This document shows, in pieces, positions 26,560 through 35,180 of a DNA stretch of 64,000 bases. The position numbers and the translations under genes were made by a program. Origin of the DNA: Deltaproteobacteria bacterium. Its GTDB lineage: Bacteria; Myxococcota; Kuafuiibacteriia; Kuafuiibacteriales; Kuafuiibacteriaceae. The notes beneath the pieces were generated by a model. It was given only the letters and a program-made list of their open reading frames with translations, ran no database searches and was not told the DNA's origin. Within the stretch, counting starts at the first letter, position 1; the number at the start of each line of letters is the position of its first letter. The stretch is taken from assembly GCA_020632995.1 (NCBI GenBank), contig JACKEN010000013.1, positions 62,001 to 126,000 on the forward strand, written 5' to 3'.

Positions 26560-27084
26560 ATGCGCAGGCCTGATTGCATCGCCCACTGGAGCGATATCGA
26601 AGGCGAGGATCTCGCCCCCTACACCGGTGACGATGAGAAGATGAGTCACGGGGCCGCGTTCGGCCGGCACTTTGGATTGCAGCGGCTGGGCATTCATCAC
26701 GAGCGGCTGAAGCCCGGTCGGCGCACGTCATATCCACACGCCGAGAGCGCGGAGGAGGAGTTCGTCTACGTCATCGAAGGACATCCCGACCTCTGGCTCG
26801 ACGGGCACCTCTACCGGCTCGGTCCAGGCGACGCGGTCGGGTTCCCCGCGGGAACGGGTCAATGCCACAGCTTCCTCAACAACAGCGATGGCGAGGTCCA
26901 CCTGCTCGTGGTGGGCGAGCGCCCCAAGCCTGAGAACCGCATCTACTATCCGCGCAATCCCGAGCGGCAGGCGGTCCGCGAGGACTGGTGGACGGACCAT
27001 CCCGTCCGTGAGTTGGGCGAGCACGATGGCTTGCCTGACCGGGTGAGGCTCTGGCGCAAGGGGGCGTTGCCGGAGCAAGAGTAG
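26560..27084 (+). CDS. Cupin-domain protein
   Basis: The 174-residue protein is a single cupin barrel. Motif 1 is seen in HHERLKPGRRTSYPHAESAEEE, then FVYVIEGHPDLWLDG. Motif 2 is in GDAVGFPAGTGQCHSFLNNS. The metal-binding His/Glu/His pattern is present, but the reaction cannot be named; such proteins include isomerases, dioxygenases and sugar binders. A GGAG ribosome site precedes the ATG by about 6 bp. A palindrome variant (GCAGGCCTGATTGC) lies at its very start, 26564-26577. Confidence 0.88.
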   Translation: MRRPDCIAHWSDIEGEDLAPYTGDDEKMSHGAAFGRHFGLQRLGIHHERLKPGRRTSYPHAESAEEEFVYVIEGHPDLWLDGHLYRLGPGDAVGFPAGTGQCHSFLNNSDGEVHLLVVGERPKPENRIYYPRNPERQAVREDWWTDHPVRELGEHDGLPDRVRLWRKGALPEQE

Positions 27085-27107
27085 CGCCGCGCGTGGGGTG
27101 AGCGAGG

Positions 27108-27581
27108 CTACTCGGCCCCCGGCGCGATCAGCAGGTCCGACAGGTCCACCAGCTTCCCCATCGGGCTCTGGTCGTGACAGGCCTGGCACTGGTTCGCCAG
27201 CTCGAGGTAGAGGCGCGCCCTGGTCTCCGGGTCTGCGCCCTCGAGGGCGTCGCGGAAGGCGGCGGCGCGCTGGTGGAAGGCGTCGTGGTGGAGCAGGTAG
27301 TCGGGGCCCCACTCCCCGGGGAGCGGCGTGCCGTCCCTCGGCGGGGGGACCGCGTGGGCGAGCATGCCCGCGTGGCGCTTGGCGTTCTCGATGTCGCCGG
27401 TGGCCAGGGCCTCGCGCAGGTGCTGCAGGTTGGCTTGCATGCGCCGCATCCGCGGCTTGAGGTCGGGGGCGGCGTGCGGTGTCCGCGCGGGCTCGGCCTG
27501 TGGCTGGGCCTTCGGCGCGGGCGGCGGGCTGGCGCAGCCGGTGAGGGCGGCGACGAGGGCGAGGAGGGGGAGCGGCCTCAC
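27108..27581 (-). CDS. c-type cytochrome lipoprotein
   Basis: The 157-residue product starts at a GTG that overlaps the FadL-like gene's stop (GTGA). Its lipobox is LVAALTGCAS, followed by a Pro/Ala linker. The body is helical (PRMRRMQANLQHLREALATG) and ends with a single heme-attachment motif QCQACHDQSP. One CxxCH and helices before it resemble a cytochrome c' or a small periplasmic mono-heme protein. It is the last gene of a coupled three-gene envelope operon, which suggests an electron-transfer or heme-sensing role beside the porin. Confidence 0.82.
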   Translation of the reverse strand: MRPLPLLALVAALTGCASPPPAPKAQPQAEPARTPHAAPDLKPRMRRMQANLQHLREALATGDIENAKRHAGMLAHAVPPPRDGTPLPGEWGPDYLLHHDAFHQRAAAFRDALEGADPETRARLYLELANQCQACHDQSPMGKLVDLSDLLIAPGAE

Positions 27582-28894
27582 GGGGCGTCCAGCATCCAGG
27601 CGAGGCCGAAGCCGGCGATCCAGATGTGGCTGGTGTACTGGCCGTTGCCCACGATGACCGCCTGGTCGGGGTTGGTGGGGTTGACCTGGCGGAGGCGGCT
27701 GTCGGTGACGTCGCGGGAGAACTGGTGCACGTAGCTCACCGCGGCGTCGAGCCGGAACCAGCGCCACTGGTAGCTGCCGCCGGCGCCGAAACCCAGCTTG
27801 CTGCTGTCGACCTGGGCGACCGAGAAGGTGGCGTCGGGGAAGGCGGAGGTCTCGTAGAAGAGGCCGCCGCGGGCGTGCAGGCCGGTCAGGATGGTGTAGT
27901 CGGCGCCGTAGTGGAGGCTGATGGTGTCCTTCATGCCGCGGTCCACCGTGAGCTTGCCCATCTGGTAGTCGCCGATGCCGGGGACGTCGCGCAGGGTGAT
28001 CTGGCCCTTGGGGTCGATGATGAGGCTGTCCTGAACCGACCAGCCCTCCCAGTTGAAGGCCAGCTCCATCTTCAGGCTGTCGTTGGCGCGCCAGAGCACG
28101 CCGGCGCGGGCCATCCAGGGGAAGGGCACCGCGAAGTCCGCGGTGTCGCCCTCGACCGTGATGGGGTCGAAGAAGGTGCTCTGGCCGAGGCGCACCCGAA
28201 AGGTGGCTTGCCCCTTGGCGGTCCAGGGGAGCTGGACGGCGGCGCCGAGGGTGACCGGGCCGAGGTCGGCGGAGACGCCCAGGTTGCCGGTGAGGGTGAA
28301 GGCGTCGTGGAGCTCGAGCTCGGAGAGCACGTCGAGGTCGGGGTCGGTGGGCTCGCTGAACAGGCCGGTGTAGCCCGACAGGACGGTGCGCTGGCGGAGG
28401 TGGAAGTCGACGTTCTGCACCCCGCCCCCGATACGCACGGGGCCCAGGCGCAGGGCCACGCCCACGTTCATGATGAGCATGGTGATGCGGTCGCTCTCCA
28501 CCAGGCTGTAGCGCTGGGGGCCGTCCTCCGGGAAGCGGTGCTGGGGGGAGTAGGGGGCGTAGATCCCGGCCCCGATCGAGATCAGGTCCGCGATCTTGTA
28601 GACCGCCCCGAGGGTGGGGTTCGGCAGGGTGCGGCCGGTGTTGCTCACCGCGGTGCCGTCGGGCGCAGTGTAGCCTGCGCTCATGAACACGCCGCCGAGG
28701 TCCATGGCGACGCTGGTGCCGTCGAGGCGCGACGGGTTGTACCACAGCGCGTTGGCCTCCTCGGCCCCCGCCACGAACGCGCCGCCCATCGAGAGCGGAC
28801 GCACCCCGCGCACGCCCACCCACGCTCCGCCGGCCCAGGCCGGCCCCGCGCTCAGGGCGACGCACGCCCCGAGCAGAACCGCAGCGCGCTTCAC
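27578..28894 (-). CDS. OmpP1/FadL-family outer-membrane transporter
   Basis: The 438-residue protein begins with a signal peptide (AAVLLGACVALSAGPAWAGG). The FadL plug-like signature follows: GVRGVRPLSMGGAFVAGAEE, then ANALWYNPSRLDG. The rest is beta-barrel sequence with alternating strands and aromatic girdles, ending in HIWIAGFGLAWMLDAP. FadL proteins take up long-chain fatty acids or aromatic hydrophobic compounds across the outer membrane. The start is a GTG overlapping the upstream stop (GTGA), so it is coupled to the 1002-residue lipoprotein. The downstream partner is a c-type cytochrome lipoprotein. Confidence 0.92.
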   Translation of the reverse strand: MKRAAVLLGACVALSAGPAWAGGAWVGVRGVRPLSMGGAFVAGAEEANALWYNPSRLDGTSVAMDLGGVFMSAGYTAPDGTAVSNTGRTLPNPTLGAVYKIADLISIGAGIYAPYSPQHRFPEDGPQRYSLVESDRITMLIMNVGVALRLGPVRIGGGVQNVDFHLRQRTVLSGYTGLFSEPTDPDLDVLSELELHDAFTLTGNLGVSADLGPVTLGAAVQLPWTAKGQATFRVRLGQSTFFDPITVEGDTADFAVPFPWMARAGVLWRANDSLKMELAFNWEGWSVQDSLIIDPKGQITLRDVPGIGDYQMGKLTVDRGMKDTISLHYGADYTILTGLHARGGLFYETSAFPDATFSVAQVDSSKLGFGAGGSYQWRWFRLDAAVSYVHQFSRDVTDSRLRQVNPTNPDQAVIVGNGQYTSHIWIAGFGLAWMLDAP

Positions 28895-31800
28895 TCCTGG
28901 TTCTCCAGCTTCCGGTGGTGGACGAGGTCGTAGAACTTCTCGACCCCGTGCTCCTCGTCGAGGAGGTAGTCCCGGGTCTTCGTCATCACCGCCCGGACGT
29001 CGTCCAGGCTCATGGGGGCGTCGCTCAGCGGATCGATCCGGTTGGCCTGCCGCACCGCGCCGGTCAGCCCGTACAGGTAGAGGTCGTGGGTGTCCGCGCT
29101 CTCCTCGAGGCCGCGCCGCGCCACCTCCAGGAGGTGCTCGTCGGGGTCGAGCTCCATCGAGCGACGGCACAGGCTCAGCGTGTTGAAGAGGTGGAGCACC
29201 TCGGGGTCCATCTCCCGGCCGAGGAAGCGGATCATCGGGCCGGCGATGCTCGCGTCCTTCGCCGCGGCCAGGCCGTCGCCCGCGGTGACCAGGAGGTCGG
29301 CGAAGCCGCGCTGCTCGTCCATCAGCTCGTCCCGGAGGTCGGTCATCGCGGCGTTCACCGTCTCGTCCGCGTCGATCGCGTAGATGACGTCGAAGATCGC
29401 GGGCAGCTCCTTCGAGGTGAGGGCGTCCTCGGCGATGCCGAGCATGTCCTCCCGGATCCACATCGAGAGGTCACCCAGGCCGTCGTGCCGCTTGGCGCGG
29501 CCGATCGCGAAGTCGAGCACGTGGAGCAGGACCGGCACCGCGGTGGGGTTCTCGAGCCGGCCGGAGGTCGGCCCGGTGCGCTCCACCCCGACGTAGAGGT
29601 CCGAGAGGGCGTCGGTGATGTCGTTCCACTCCGCCCGGGTCCGCGCCCGCTGGTCCAGCTTCGCGTCGAGGCCCTGCAGCGCGCCGCGGATGAGGTCGAA
29701 GGGCGACAGCGGGGTGACCCGCTTGTTGTCGATGCGCACCGACGACTCGCCGTCCCGCGTCCGCAGGCTGGTCTGCTTGTTCATGACCTTGCGGGCGGCG
29801 GCGAGGATCAGCTGGTGGGCGGAGCGGCCGCTGTCCACCCGCATCGGCTCGGTCTCCTTCAATAGCTCGATCACCGAGTCCAGCACCTTGGCCTGGGTGA
29901 ACATCTCGATCAGCATCGGCTCGAACTTCGCGATGCCGGACAGCTTGCTGTAGCGGGGCTGGGCGGGGCTGGTGTCCTGGTAGTCGGACGCGGTGCTGGC
30001 CCAGTGCACGTGCAGGATCTCGAACAGCTCGAAGAGCAGGTCGAGCTGCCCGTGGCTGTAGAAGACCTGCACCAGCGGGCGCAGCGCGTTGTCCATCCCG
30101 CTCGCGCTCACCGCGAAGAGGGTGTCGCCGTCGTTGTCCATGACGTCGATGCCCTCGTTGCCCTTCGGGTTCCCGAAGTCCTGCTCCTGGTTGATGAAGC
30201 GGGCGAGGTCGACCGGGGTGGGCTGCGTCGGCAGCCCGGTGAGGGTGCTGACCAGGCTCGGGATCTCGGACTCGCCGATGATGCTCAAGAGGTAGAACTC
30301 CGCGAGGTCGTCGATCTGGAAGATGAAGCCGAGCGGGATGCCGATGAGGCGCGGCTCGTAGCGCGCCCCCTTGGTGTCCTTGATCAGGTGGAAGAGGCGC
30401 TGGGCGAGGCTCTGGTTCCCCGCCACGTCGGCCTGGGTGCGGTCCACGAGGGTGGTGAAGACCTGCTGGGCGTCGTAGTCCTGGGCGCGGATCAGGCCCT
30501 TCTTGTGCTGGGCCAGCGTCACCGTGGCGTCGGTGAGGCCGCGCACCGCGGGGTCGGTGTAGACCACCTCCAGCACGTCCTCGGCCAGGCCCGGCACCAA
30601 CAGGAGCTTCCGCACCCAGTTGATGAGGTCGTCCTGGAAGCTGCTCCCCGGCTTCAGGCCGCCGGGGTAGCGGTCCGCGATGTCCGCCTGGGCCTCGAGC
30701 TCGACCAGGGTCCAGCCCAGCGTGGGCTCGTGCTCCGCCACCAGGTCCCGGGCCATCTCGAGCACGTCGGGGAGCTCGCGCATGTCGGCCGCGTGGCCGG
30801 CCGCGTAGAGCAGGTCGAGGAGCGGGTTGTCGTAGGTCTGGTAGCGGCCCTCGTCGTCCCGCTCGCCCAGGATCTCGTCCAGGGTGCGGACCGCCTTCAT
30901 CGGCACCTCCTCGTCGATGAGGGTGCGGCCGTCCCGGAGCACGCGGGCGAGGAGGGTGCGGTCGAGGTTGGTGTACTCGTAGACCGTGCCCCCGTCCGAG
31001 GCGAGCAGGCGACCTTGCGCGTCGCGGCTGGGGCCGGCGGACGAGAAGGGCGGCAGGTCGAGGCTCTGGCCGGAGTCACCCAGGAAGCGGCCGTCGAGGT
31101 CCACGTCCGGCAGGCCATCCTGCGGAGACTGATCGACGAAGGGGCCGACCAGGCGCCCGCCCACCGTGGCCACCTGGGCCATGCCGCGCGGGTCGCGGCG
31201 CACGATCAGCACCTCCTGGCCCCCGCCGAGGCGCGGATCCTCCGACAGGAGCAGGTCGGCCATGAGCACGATGTCCCGCTCCGCGTCCTCGCTCAGCTCG
31301 AGGTCGGCCAGGCGGTCGGCCATGAGCCCCTGCAGCACGGTGAGCTCGTTCGGCTCGTTCGGATCGGGGTCGCCCGCCGCGTCCAGGCCGTCGTGGGCGA
31401 GGGCGAGGTCGATGAGGGCGCGGGTGAGCTCGCGGTACTTGGGGTAGGCGGCGATCCGGCGGAGCAAGGCCTCTTGCCGATCCAGATCCACGTAGCCGAC
31501 CCGCTGCAGGATCGCGGTGAGGGAGCGCAGCGCCTCCTCGTCGTCCAGCATGCGCGTGACCGCCGCGGCCATGTTCTTGGTGTTGCTGGGGAGGGTGCCG
31601 TCGTCATAGAGCGGCAACAGGCGCACCAGGAAGTCCTGGGTGTAGCGGAGCTCCTCCGGAGGGAAGAGGTGGTCCACCGTGCCGACGAAGGCGTCGCGCT
31701 GGCCCTCGAAGCCCGCCGCGCGGCGCGGCGTCTCCCGAACCATGTCCCGGTGGAAGATGCCGAAGAGCTCCTCGCCCAGCGTGCCCCGCTCGGGCACCTC

Positions 31801-31899
31801 CCGGGTGGTATCGAGGGGCTCGGCGCAGCCGACGCCGAGGAAGAGGGCGAGCAGGAGGAGGCCTGGGCGCGTCACTCGAGCAAGGTAGGCCCTAGACAC
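28891..31899 (-). CDS. Large lipoprotein of unknown function, first gene of FadL/cytochrome operon
   Basis: A 1002-residue protein with a lipoprotein signal (GLLLLALFLGVGC). The start is either the GTG at 31899 or the GTG at 31875; both give a usable signal peptide. The body is mostly helical, with repeated segments such as DDEEALRSLTAILQRVGY, ALIDLALAHDGLDAA and LVSTLTGLPTQPTPVDLARF. There are no Cys clusters or catalytic motifs that I recognise. Being first in a GTGA-coupled operon with a FadL-like channel and a cytochrome lipoprotein, it may act on hydrophobic substrates at the cell surface. That role is inference. Confidence 0.8.
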   Translation of the reverse strand: MSRAYLARVTRPGLLLLALFLGVGCAEPLDTTREVPERGTLGEELFGIFHRDMVRETPRRAAGFEGQRDAFVGTVDHLFPPEELRYTQDFLVRLLPLYDDGTLPSNTKNMAAAVTRMLDDEEALRSLTAILQRVGYVDLDRQEALLRRIAAYPKYRELTRALIDLALAHDGLDAAGDPDPNEPNELTVLQGLMADRLADLELSEDAERDIVLMADLLLSEDPRLGGGQEVLIVRRDPRGMAQVATVGGRLVGPFVDQSPQDGLPDVDLDGRFLGDSGQSLDLPPFSSAGPSRDAQGRLLASDGGTVYEYTNLDRTLLARVLRDGRTLIDEEVPMKAVRTLDEILGERDDEGRYQTYDNPLLDLLYAAGHAADMRELPDVLEMARDLVAEHEPTLGWTLVELEAQADIADRYPGGLKPGSSFQDDLINWVRKLLLVPGLAEDVLEVVYTDPAVRGLTDATVTLAQHKKGLIRAQDYDAQQVFTTLVDRTQADVAGNQSLAQRLFHLIKDTKGARYEPRLIGIPLGFIFQIDDLAEFYLLSIIGESEIPSLVSTLTGLPTQPTPVDLARFINQEQDFGNPKGNEGIDVMDNDGDTLFAVSASGMDNALRPLVQVFYSHGQLDLLFELFEILHVHWASTASDYQDTSPAQPRYSKLSGIAKFEPMLIEMFTQAKVLDSVIELLKETEPMRVDSGRSAHQLILAAARKVMNKQTSLRTRDGESSVRIDNKRVTPLSPFDLIRGALQGLDAKLDQRARTRAEWNDITDALSDLYVGVERTGPTSGRLENPTAVPVLLHVLDFAIGRAKRHDGLGDLSMWIREDMLGIAEDALTSKELPAIFDVIYAIDADETVNAAMTDLRDELMDEQRGFADLLVTAGDGLAAAKDASIAGPMIRFLGREMDPEVLHLFNTLSLCRRSMELDPDEHLLEVARRGLEESADTHDLYLYGLTGAVRQANRIDPLSDAPMSLDDVRAVMTKTRDYLLDEEHGVEKFYDLVHHRKLENQE
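31464..31477. repeat. Perfect dispersed palindrome GCAAG-GCCT-CTTGC
   Basis: In the 1002-residue lipoprotein gene (minus strand reads CAA GAG GCC TTG). Confidence 0.75.
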
Positions 31900-31960
31900 A
31901 CCTGGTGATTATCCGCCGATTGGCGGAACCGCAACGAGACGTGTGTCGTAGATCACCTCG

Positions 31961-31977
31961 CCAAGGGGAAGCCTTGG
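31961..31977. other. Short perfect hairpin upstream of TonB-like gene
   Basis: CCAAGG-GGAAG-CCTTGG, a 6-bp stem with a 5-base loop, 18 bp before the GTG start at 31996. It could affect translation or be an operator; no U-run follows, so it is not a standard terminator. Confidence 0.4.
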
Positions 31978-31995
31978 TGGTTAGCCTAGACGGGC

Positions 31996-33129
31996 GTGGC
32001 CCGACGCAGGTCCAAACGTCGCCTGCACCGGCCGTCCAACCCGCCCACGACCGGCTTCGTCCAGCTTCGGGCGGCGCTGGCCGGGCGCGAGGCCGCGGCG
32101 CGCCCGCGCGCTCGGCGCTGGGTCCTCGCGATCCTGGGCTCCCTCCTCCTCCACGGCGGCGTGACGCTGGGCCTGAGCAGGCTGGAGCGCGGCGCGCCGA
32201 CGCCGCCCCCGCCGACGCGGATCGAGGTGGTGTGGACCGAGCCGCCGCCGCCCGAGGCGCTCGAGCCCGAGGCCCAGCCTCTGCCGCCCACGCCCGCTCC
32301 GCCGCGGCGCACCCGCCCGCGCGCGGAGACCCCTACGCCGTCCGCGCCGGCCGAGGCGCCCGAGTCACCCGAGTCACCGGGGCCGACGAGCGAGCCACAG
32401 GGCGGTGGCCCCGCGGTGGCGTCCGAGGGCGGCGTCCAGGGCCCCGCCGCGCCGACCGAGGGGAGCGTCCGGGATCCGGCCCAGGTGGATCTCACCCTGC
32501 GCGCCGCCCCGCCGGGGCCCGAGCTGGTCCGCCGGGCGCGCCCCGGGCCCCGGGGCCCGCAACTCAACCTGCGCCCGGACGGCAAGGGCGGTTACGTGGT
32601 GCGGGACGGCGAGTTCACCGCCCTGATCGGCCCCGACGGCACCATCGCGTTCAAGGACAAGACGGCGCTGCAGCGCTGGCACGGGGTCGCCTACGAGGTC
32701 GACGTGACCGACGTCGTCATGCGCATCGCGGGTGACGACCCCTACCGGCACGCCAAGCTGCGGGTCCTGCAGGAGACCGCGGGGCTGCGGGCCGAGCTCG
32801 CGGCCCAGGCGTGCGAGGAGCGGCTCCGCACCTCCCTCGCCGAGCTGCAAGGGAAGTTGACCACGATCTGGGAGGACCCGGGCCTCGCGGCGGACCGGCG
32901 GCGGGCCCTGTTGTTCAAGATGTGGGACGACTGCGCGGAGGACGGGGACGAGGAGGTCCTCACCCACGCCAACCAGGCTCGGGCCACCATCGAGGCCTTC
33001 GTCCAGAAGAACCTCCCCGAGGGCAGCAGCTTCGCCTTCACCGAGGCCGAGCTGTTCGCGCTGAACGAGCGGCGAATCTCACGGGCTCGCTTCGAGCCGT
33101 ATCGAGGCCGCCGGGGGACGCGACCGTAG
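31996..33129 (+). CDS. Single-span, proline-rich envelope protein (TonB-like architecture)
   Basis: The 377-residue protein starts at a GTG. It has a basic cytoplasmic N-terminus, one transmembrane helix (RWVLAILGSLLLHGGVTLGL, about 40-60) and a Pro/Glu-rich linker (EPPPPEALEPEAQPLPPTPA). This is the usual layout of TonB and other energy transducers that span the periplasm. The last 190 residues do not contain a recognisable TonB C-terminal domain; instead there is FTALIGPDGTIAFKDK and a helical part rich in Leu/Arg. It may connect inner membrane to an envelope complex. No exbB/exbD genes lie nearby. Confidence 0.72.
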   Translation: MARRRSKRRLHRPSNPPTTGFVQLRAALAGREAAARPRARRWVLAILGSLLLHGGVTLGLSRLERGAPTPPPPTRIEVVWTEPPPPEALEPEAQPLPPTPAPPRRTRPRAETPTPSAPAEAPESPESPGPTSEPQGGGPAVASEGGVQGPAAPTEGSVRDPAQVDLTLRAAPPGPELVRRARPGPRGPQLNLRPDGKGGYVVRDGEFTALIGPDGTIAFKDKTALQRWHGVAYEVDVTDVVMRIAGDDPYRHAKLRVLQETAGLRAELAAQACEERLRTSLAELQGKLTTIWEDPGLAADRRRALLFKMWDDCAEDGDEEVLTHANQARATIEAFVQKNLPEGSSFAFTEAELFALNERRISRARFEPYRGRRGTRP

Positions 33130-33162
33130 CCTGGCACCGCCCCGTCTGTTAGGACCGCGGGC

Positions 33163-33639
33163 ATGAGCGAGATCGAGGGGCTCCCGCACCTGGACGGCCG
33201 AGGTGAGGCCCGGATGGTGGACGTGGGCGACAAGGCCGCCACCCGCCGCGCAGCGGTGGCCGAGGCCTTCGTCCGGCTCTCCGAGGGCACCCTGAGCCTC
33301 CTCCGGGAGGGGCAGGTGAAGAAGGGCGACGCGCTCGCGGTGGCGCGGATCTCGGGCATCGCGGCGGCCAAGAAGACCGCGGACCTCGTGCTCCTGTGCC
33401 ACCCGCTCGCCCTGTCCCACGTGGCGGTCCACGCGGAGCTGTTGCCGGACGGGGTGCGGATCGAGGCGCGGGCGGAGACGGTGGGGCCCACCGGGGTCGA
33501 GATGGAGGCCCTGACCGCGGCCTCGGTGGCCGCCCTCAACCTCTACGACATGATCAAGAAGCACGAGCGCGGCGCGGTGATCGAGCACGTGCGCTTGTTG
33601 GAGAAGTCCGGCGGCAAGAGCGGCGACTTTCGCCGCTGA
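33163..33639 (+). CDS. moaC: Cyclic pyranopterin monophosphate synthase MoaC
   Basis: The 158-residue enzyme converts the radical-SAM product of MoaA into cyclic pyranopterin monophosphate, the first stable molybdopterin precursor. Matching blocks are ARMVDVGDKAATRRAAVAE, ISGIAAAKKTADLVLLCHPL, TVGPTGVEMEALTAASVAAL and LYDMIKKHERGAVIEHVRLL. The catalytic Lys and His-Pro are present. An AGGA ribosome site is close to the ATG. No other moa/moe genes are in the window, so the pathway is dispersed in this genome. Confidence 0.97.
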   Translation: MSEIEGLPHLDGRGEARMVDVGDKAATRRAAVAEAFVRLSEGTLSLLREGQVKKGDALAVARISGIAAAKKTADLVLLCHPLALSHVAVHAELLPDGVRIEARAETVGPTGVEMEALTAASVAALNLYDMIKKHERGAVIEHVRLLEKSGGKSGDFRR

Positions 33640-33651
33640 GGGTCGAGCGCT

Positions 33652-33665
33652 GCAACCTCAGTTGC
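33652..33665. repeat. Dispersed palindrome copy, symmetric GCAAC/GTTGC form
   Basis: GCAACCTCAGTTGC has fully complementary arms. It covers the stop codon (33658-33660) of the minus-strand lipoprotein gene and sits between convergent genes. Confidence 0.6.
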
Positions 33666-35178
33666 AGGCGATGTTGTAGGTGATGCGGACGGGTCGCCCG
33701 AGGGCGGGGGCCTGGGCGACCGAGAACACCACCTGGTTGCTCGCGGCCTGATAGGACCAGTTGGCGCCGGCGAGGCCGTCGATCAGCACGTTGTTCACGT
33801 AGACCTGCACGCTCGACGGTTCGGGCCGGGCCGACAAGGTGAAGGCCTGGTTGCGGGGGATGGGAGGCGTGGCCTGCAGGACGTCCTGGAAGGAGCTGTC
33901 GCAGATGTGGCTCACCGTCCCTCGGGTGAGCGCCGCCATGCCGATGTAGCGCCCGCCGTAGTCGGCGAGGGTCCCGTCGGGGATGGTGCAGAAGGTGGCG
34001 GTGGAGACGATGGCGGAGGCCGCCACCAGGTCCTGGTTCCCCGCGCCCTTCAGGTTGTCGAAGATGGTGGAGTACTGTGAGACCATCATCGGCGACTGGT
34101 CGTCCTCGTCCGACAGGTAGATGACCAGGAACGCGGCGTTGGCCCGGGGCCACCCGGCGTTGGCGCCGGTGACCGCCAGGCGCGAGGCCTCGAGCCCCTC
34201 CTCGGTGCCCGAGCCGTTCTCGCCCAGGAGCACGCGGGCCTCGAGGAGGGTCTCGGCGTTGGGGGTCTGGGGGGTGATGAGCGGCGGGTTGCCCACCAGC
34301 GCGCCGCGGGCCCCGGTGGGGGTGACGTCGGTGCTGGTCACGCCGATCTGGTAGTCCCAGCCCTCGTAGTCGAGGGTGAGGAACAGGAACAGCAGGTCGG
34401 ACGAGAGCTGGCTCTGGAACGGCATCATCTCGGGGCTGTCGTCGACCACCAGGAGCACGTCCAGCGGCCCGCCGGCCTGGGTGAAGTTGTCGGTCTGGCT
34501 GGTGGCGACGGTGCCCTCGGCGATCAGGGTGGCGGAGAGGAGGTCGCTCTGGGCGCCGTACGTCGCCTCGAGCGCGCCGGCCTCGGCGCCGGCGGCCACC
34601 GGGGCGTAGGTCACGTCGAAGACCCGCTGGCTCGCGGGGGCGAGGTTCAAGGGCGTGGCGGGGCCGCTCAAGGTGAAGGTCCCGGGGGTGGCCTGGGAGA
34701 GATCCACGCTCGAGATCTGCACCGCGGTGGTGCCGTCGTTTCGCAAGGTGACCTGCCGCGCGACGCCCGGGCACCCCACCCGCGCCACCCCGAAGTCCAC
34801 GGTGGACGGGAGCAGCGACAGCGCGAAGCCCGCGTCGGGGAAGCCGGCGTCGGGGAAGCCGGCGTCCGGGAAGCCGGCGTCGGGCACTCCGGTGTCCGGC
34901 GCGCCCGAGTCGGGGACGCCGCTGTCAGGGAAGCCGGCGTCCTCGGTGACCACGCCGGTGTCGGGGGCGCCGGTGTCCGGGAAGCCCGCGTCCACCGCCA
35001 CCCCGCTGTCGGGGAAGCCGGCGTCGGCGCTGGCAGAGACGCAGGTGTTCTCGGCGCTGCACACGAGGTCGCCGCCCCCCGGGCAGTCGATGTCGTTGTA
35101 GCACTCCACCTTCTCGAAGCTGGGGATGCACGCCGAGGCCAACAGGGCGAGGGAGAGGATCGAGACCGCGCTGCGCAT
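33658..35178 (-). CDS. Lipoprotein with Asp/Gly linker repeats, ASH-like domain and von Willebrand A-like domain
   Basis: The 506-residue protein has a lipobox (LLASACIPS). A short Cys-rich segment (CYNDIDCPGG ... CSAENTC) is followed by about 65 residues of repeated PDAGF / PDSGV / PDTGA units. An immunoglobulin-like ASH/choice-of-anchor-D domain is next (PSTVDFGVARVGCPGVARQV). A VWA-like domain starts at LDVLLVVDDSPEM, with DxSxE in place of the metal-binding DxSxS. SDEDDQSP later in the fold fits VWA. It is probably a surface adhesion or recognition protein. It lies 2 bp downstream of the TPR/PEGA gene on the same strand. Confidence 0.78.
   Translation of the reverse strand: MRSAVSILSLALLASACIPSFEKVECYNDIDCPGGGDLVCSAENTCVSASADAGFPDSGVAVDAGFPDTGAPDTGVVTEDAGFPDSGVPDSGAPDTGVPDAGFPDAGFPDAGFPDAGFALSLLPSTVDFGVARVGCPGVARQVTLRNDGTTAVQISSVDLSQATPGTFTLSGPATPLNLAPASQRVFDVTYAPVAAGAEAGALEATYGAQSDLLSATLIAEGTVATSQTDNFTQAGGPLDVLLVVDDSPEMMPFQSQLSSDLLFLFLTLDYEGWDYQIGVTSTDVTPTGARGALVGNPPLITPQTPNAETLLEARVLLGENGSGTEEGLEASRLAVTGANAGWPRANAAFLVIYLSDEDDQSPMMVSQYSTIFDNLKGAGNQDLVAASAIVSTATFCTIPDGTLADYGGRYIGMAALTRGTVSHICDSSFQDVLQATPPIPRNQAFTLSARPEPSSVQVYVNNVLIDGLAGANWSYQAASNQVVFSVAQAPALGRPVRITYNIACN
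34824..35030 (-). repeat. Coding minisatellite, 15-bp units encoding PDAGF/PDSGV/PDTG
   Basis: On the plus strand, units of the form GAAGCCGGCGTCGGG repeat with variation. Four near-identical units lie at about 34828-34885, with more diverged units up to 35030. They encode the Asp/Gly linker of the lipoprotein. Repeat number is likely to vary between strains by slippage. Confidence 0.8.
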
Positions 35179-35180
35179 GT

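Noticed and set aside
33841..33854. GAAGGCCTGGTTGC as a copy of the dispersed palindrome
   Set aside because: It has two arm mismatches and uses only preferred codons, so it is not distinguishable from chance.
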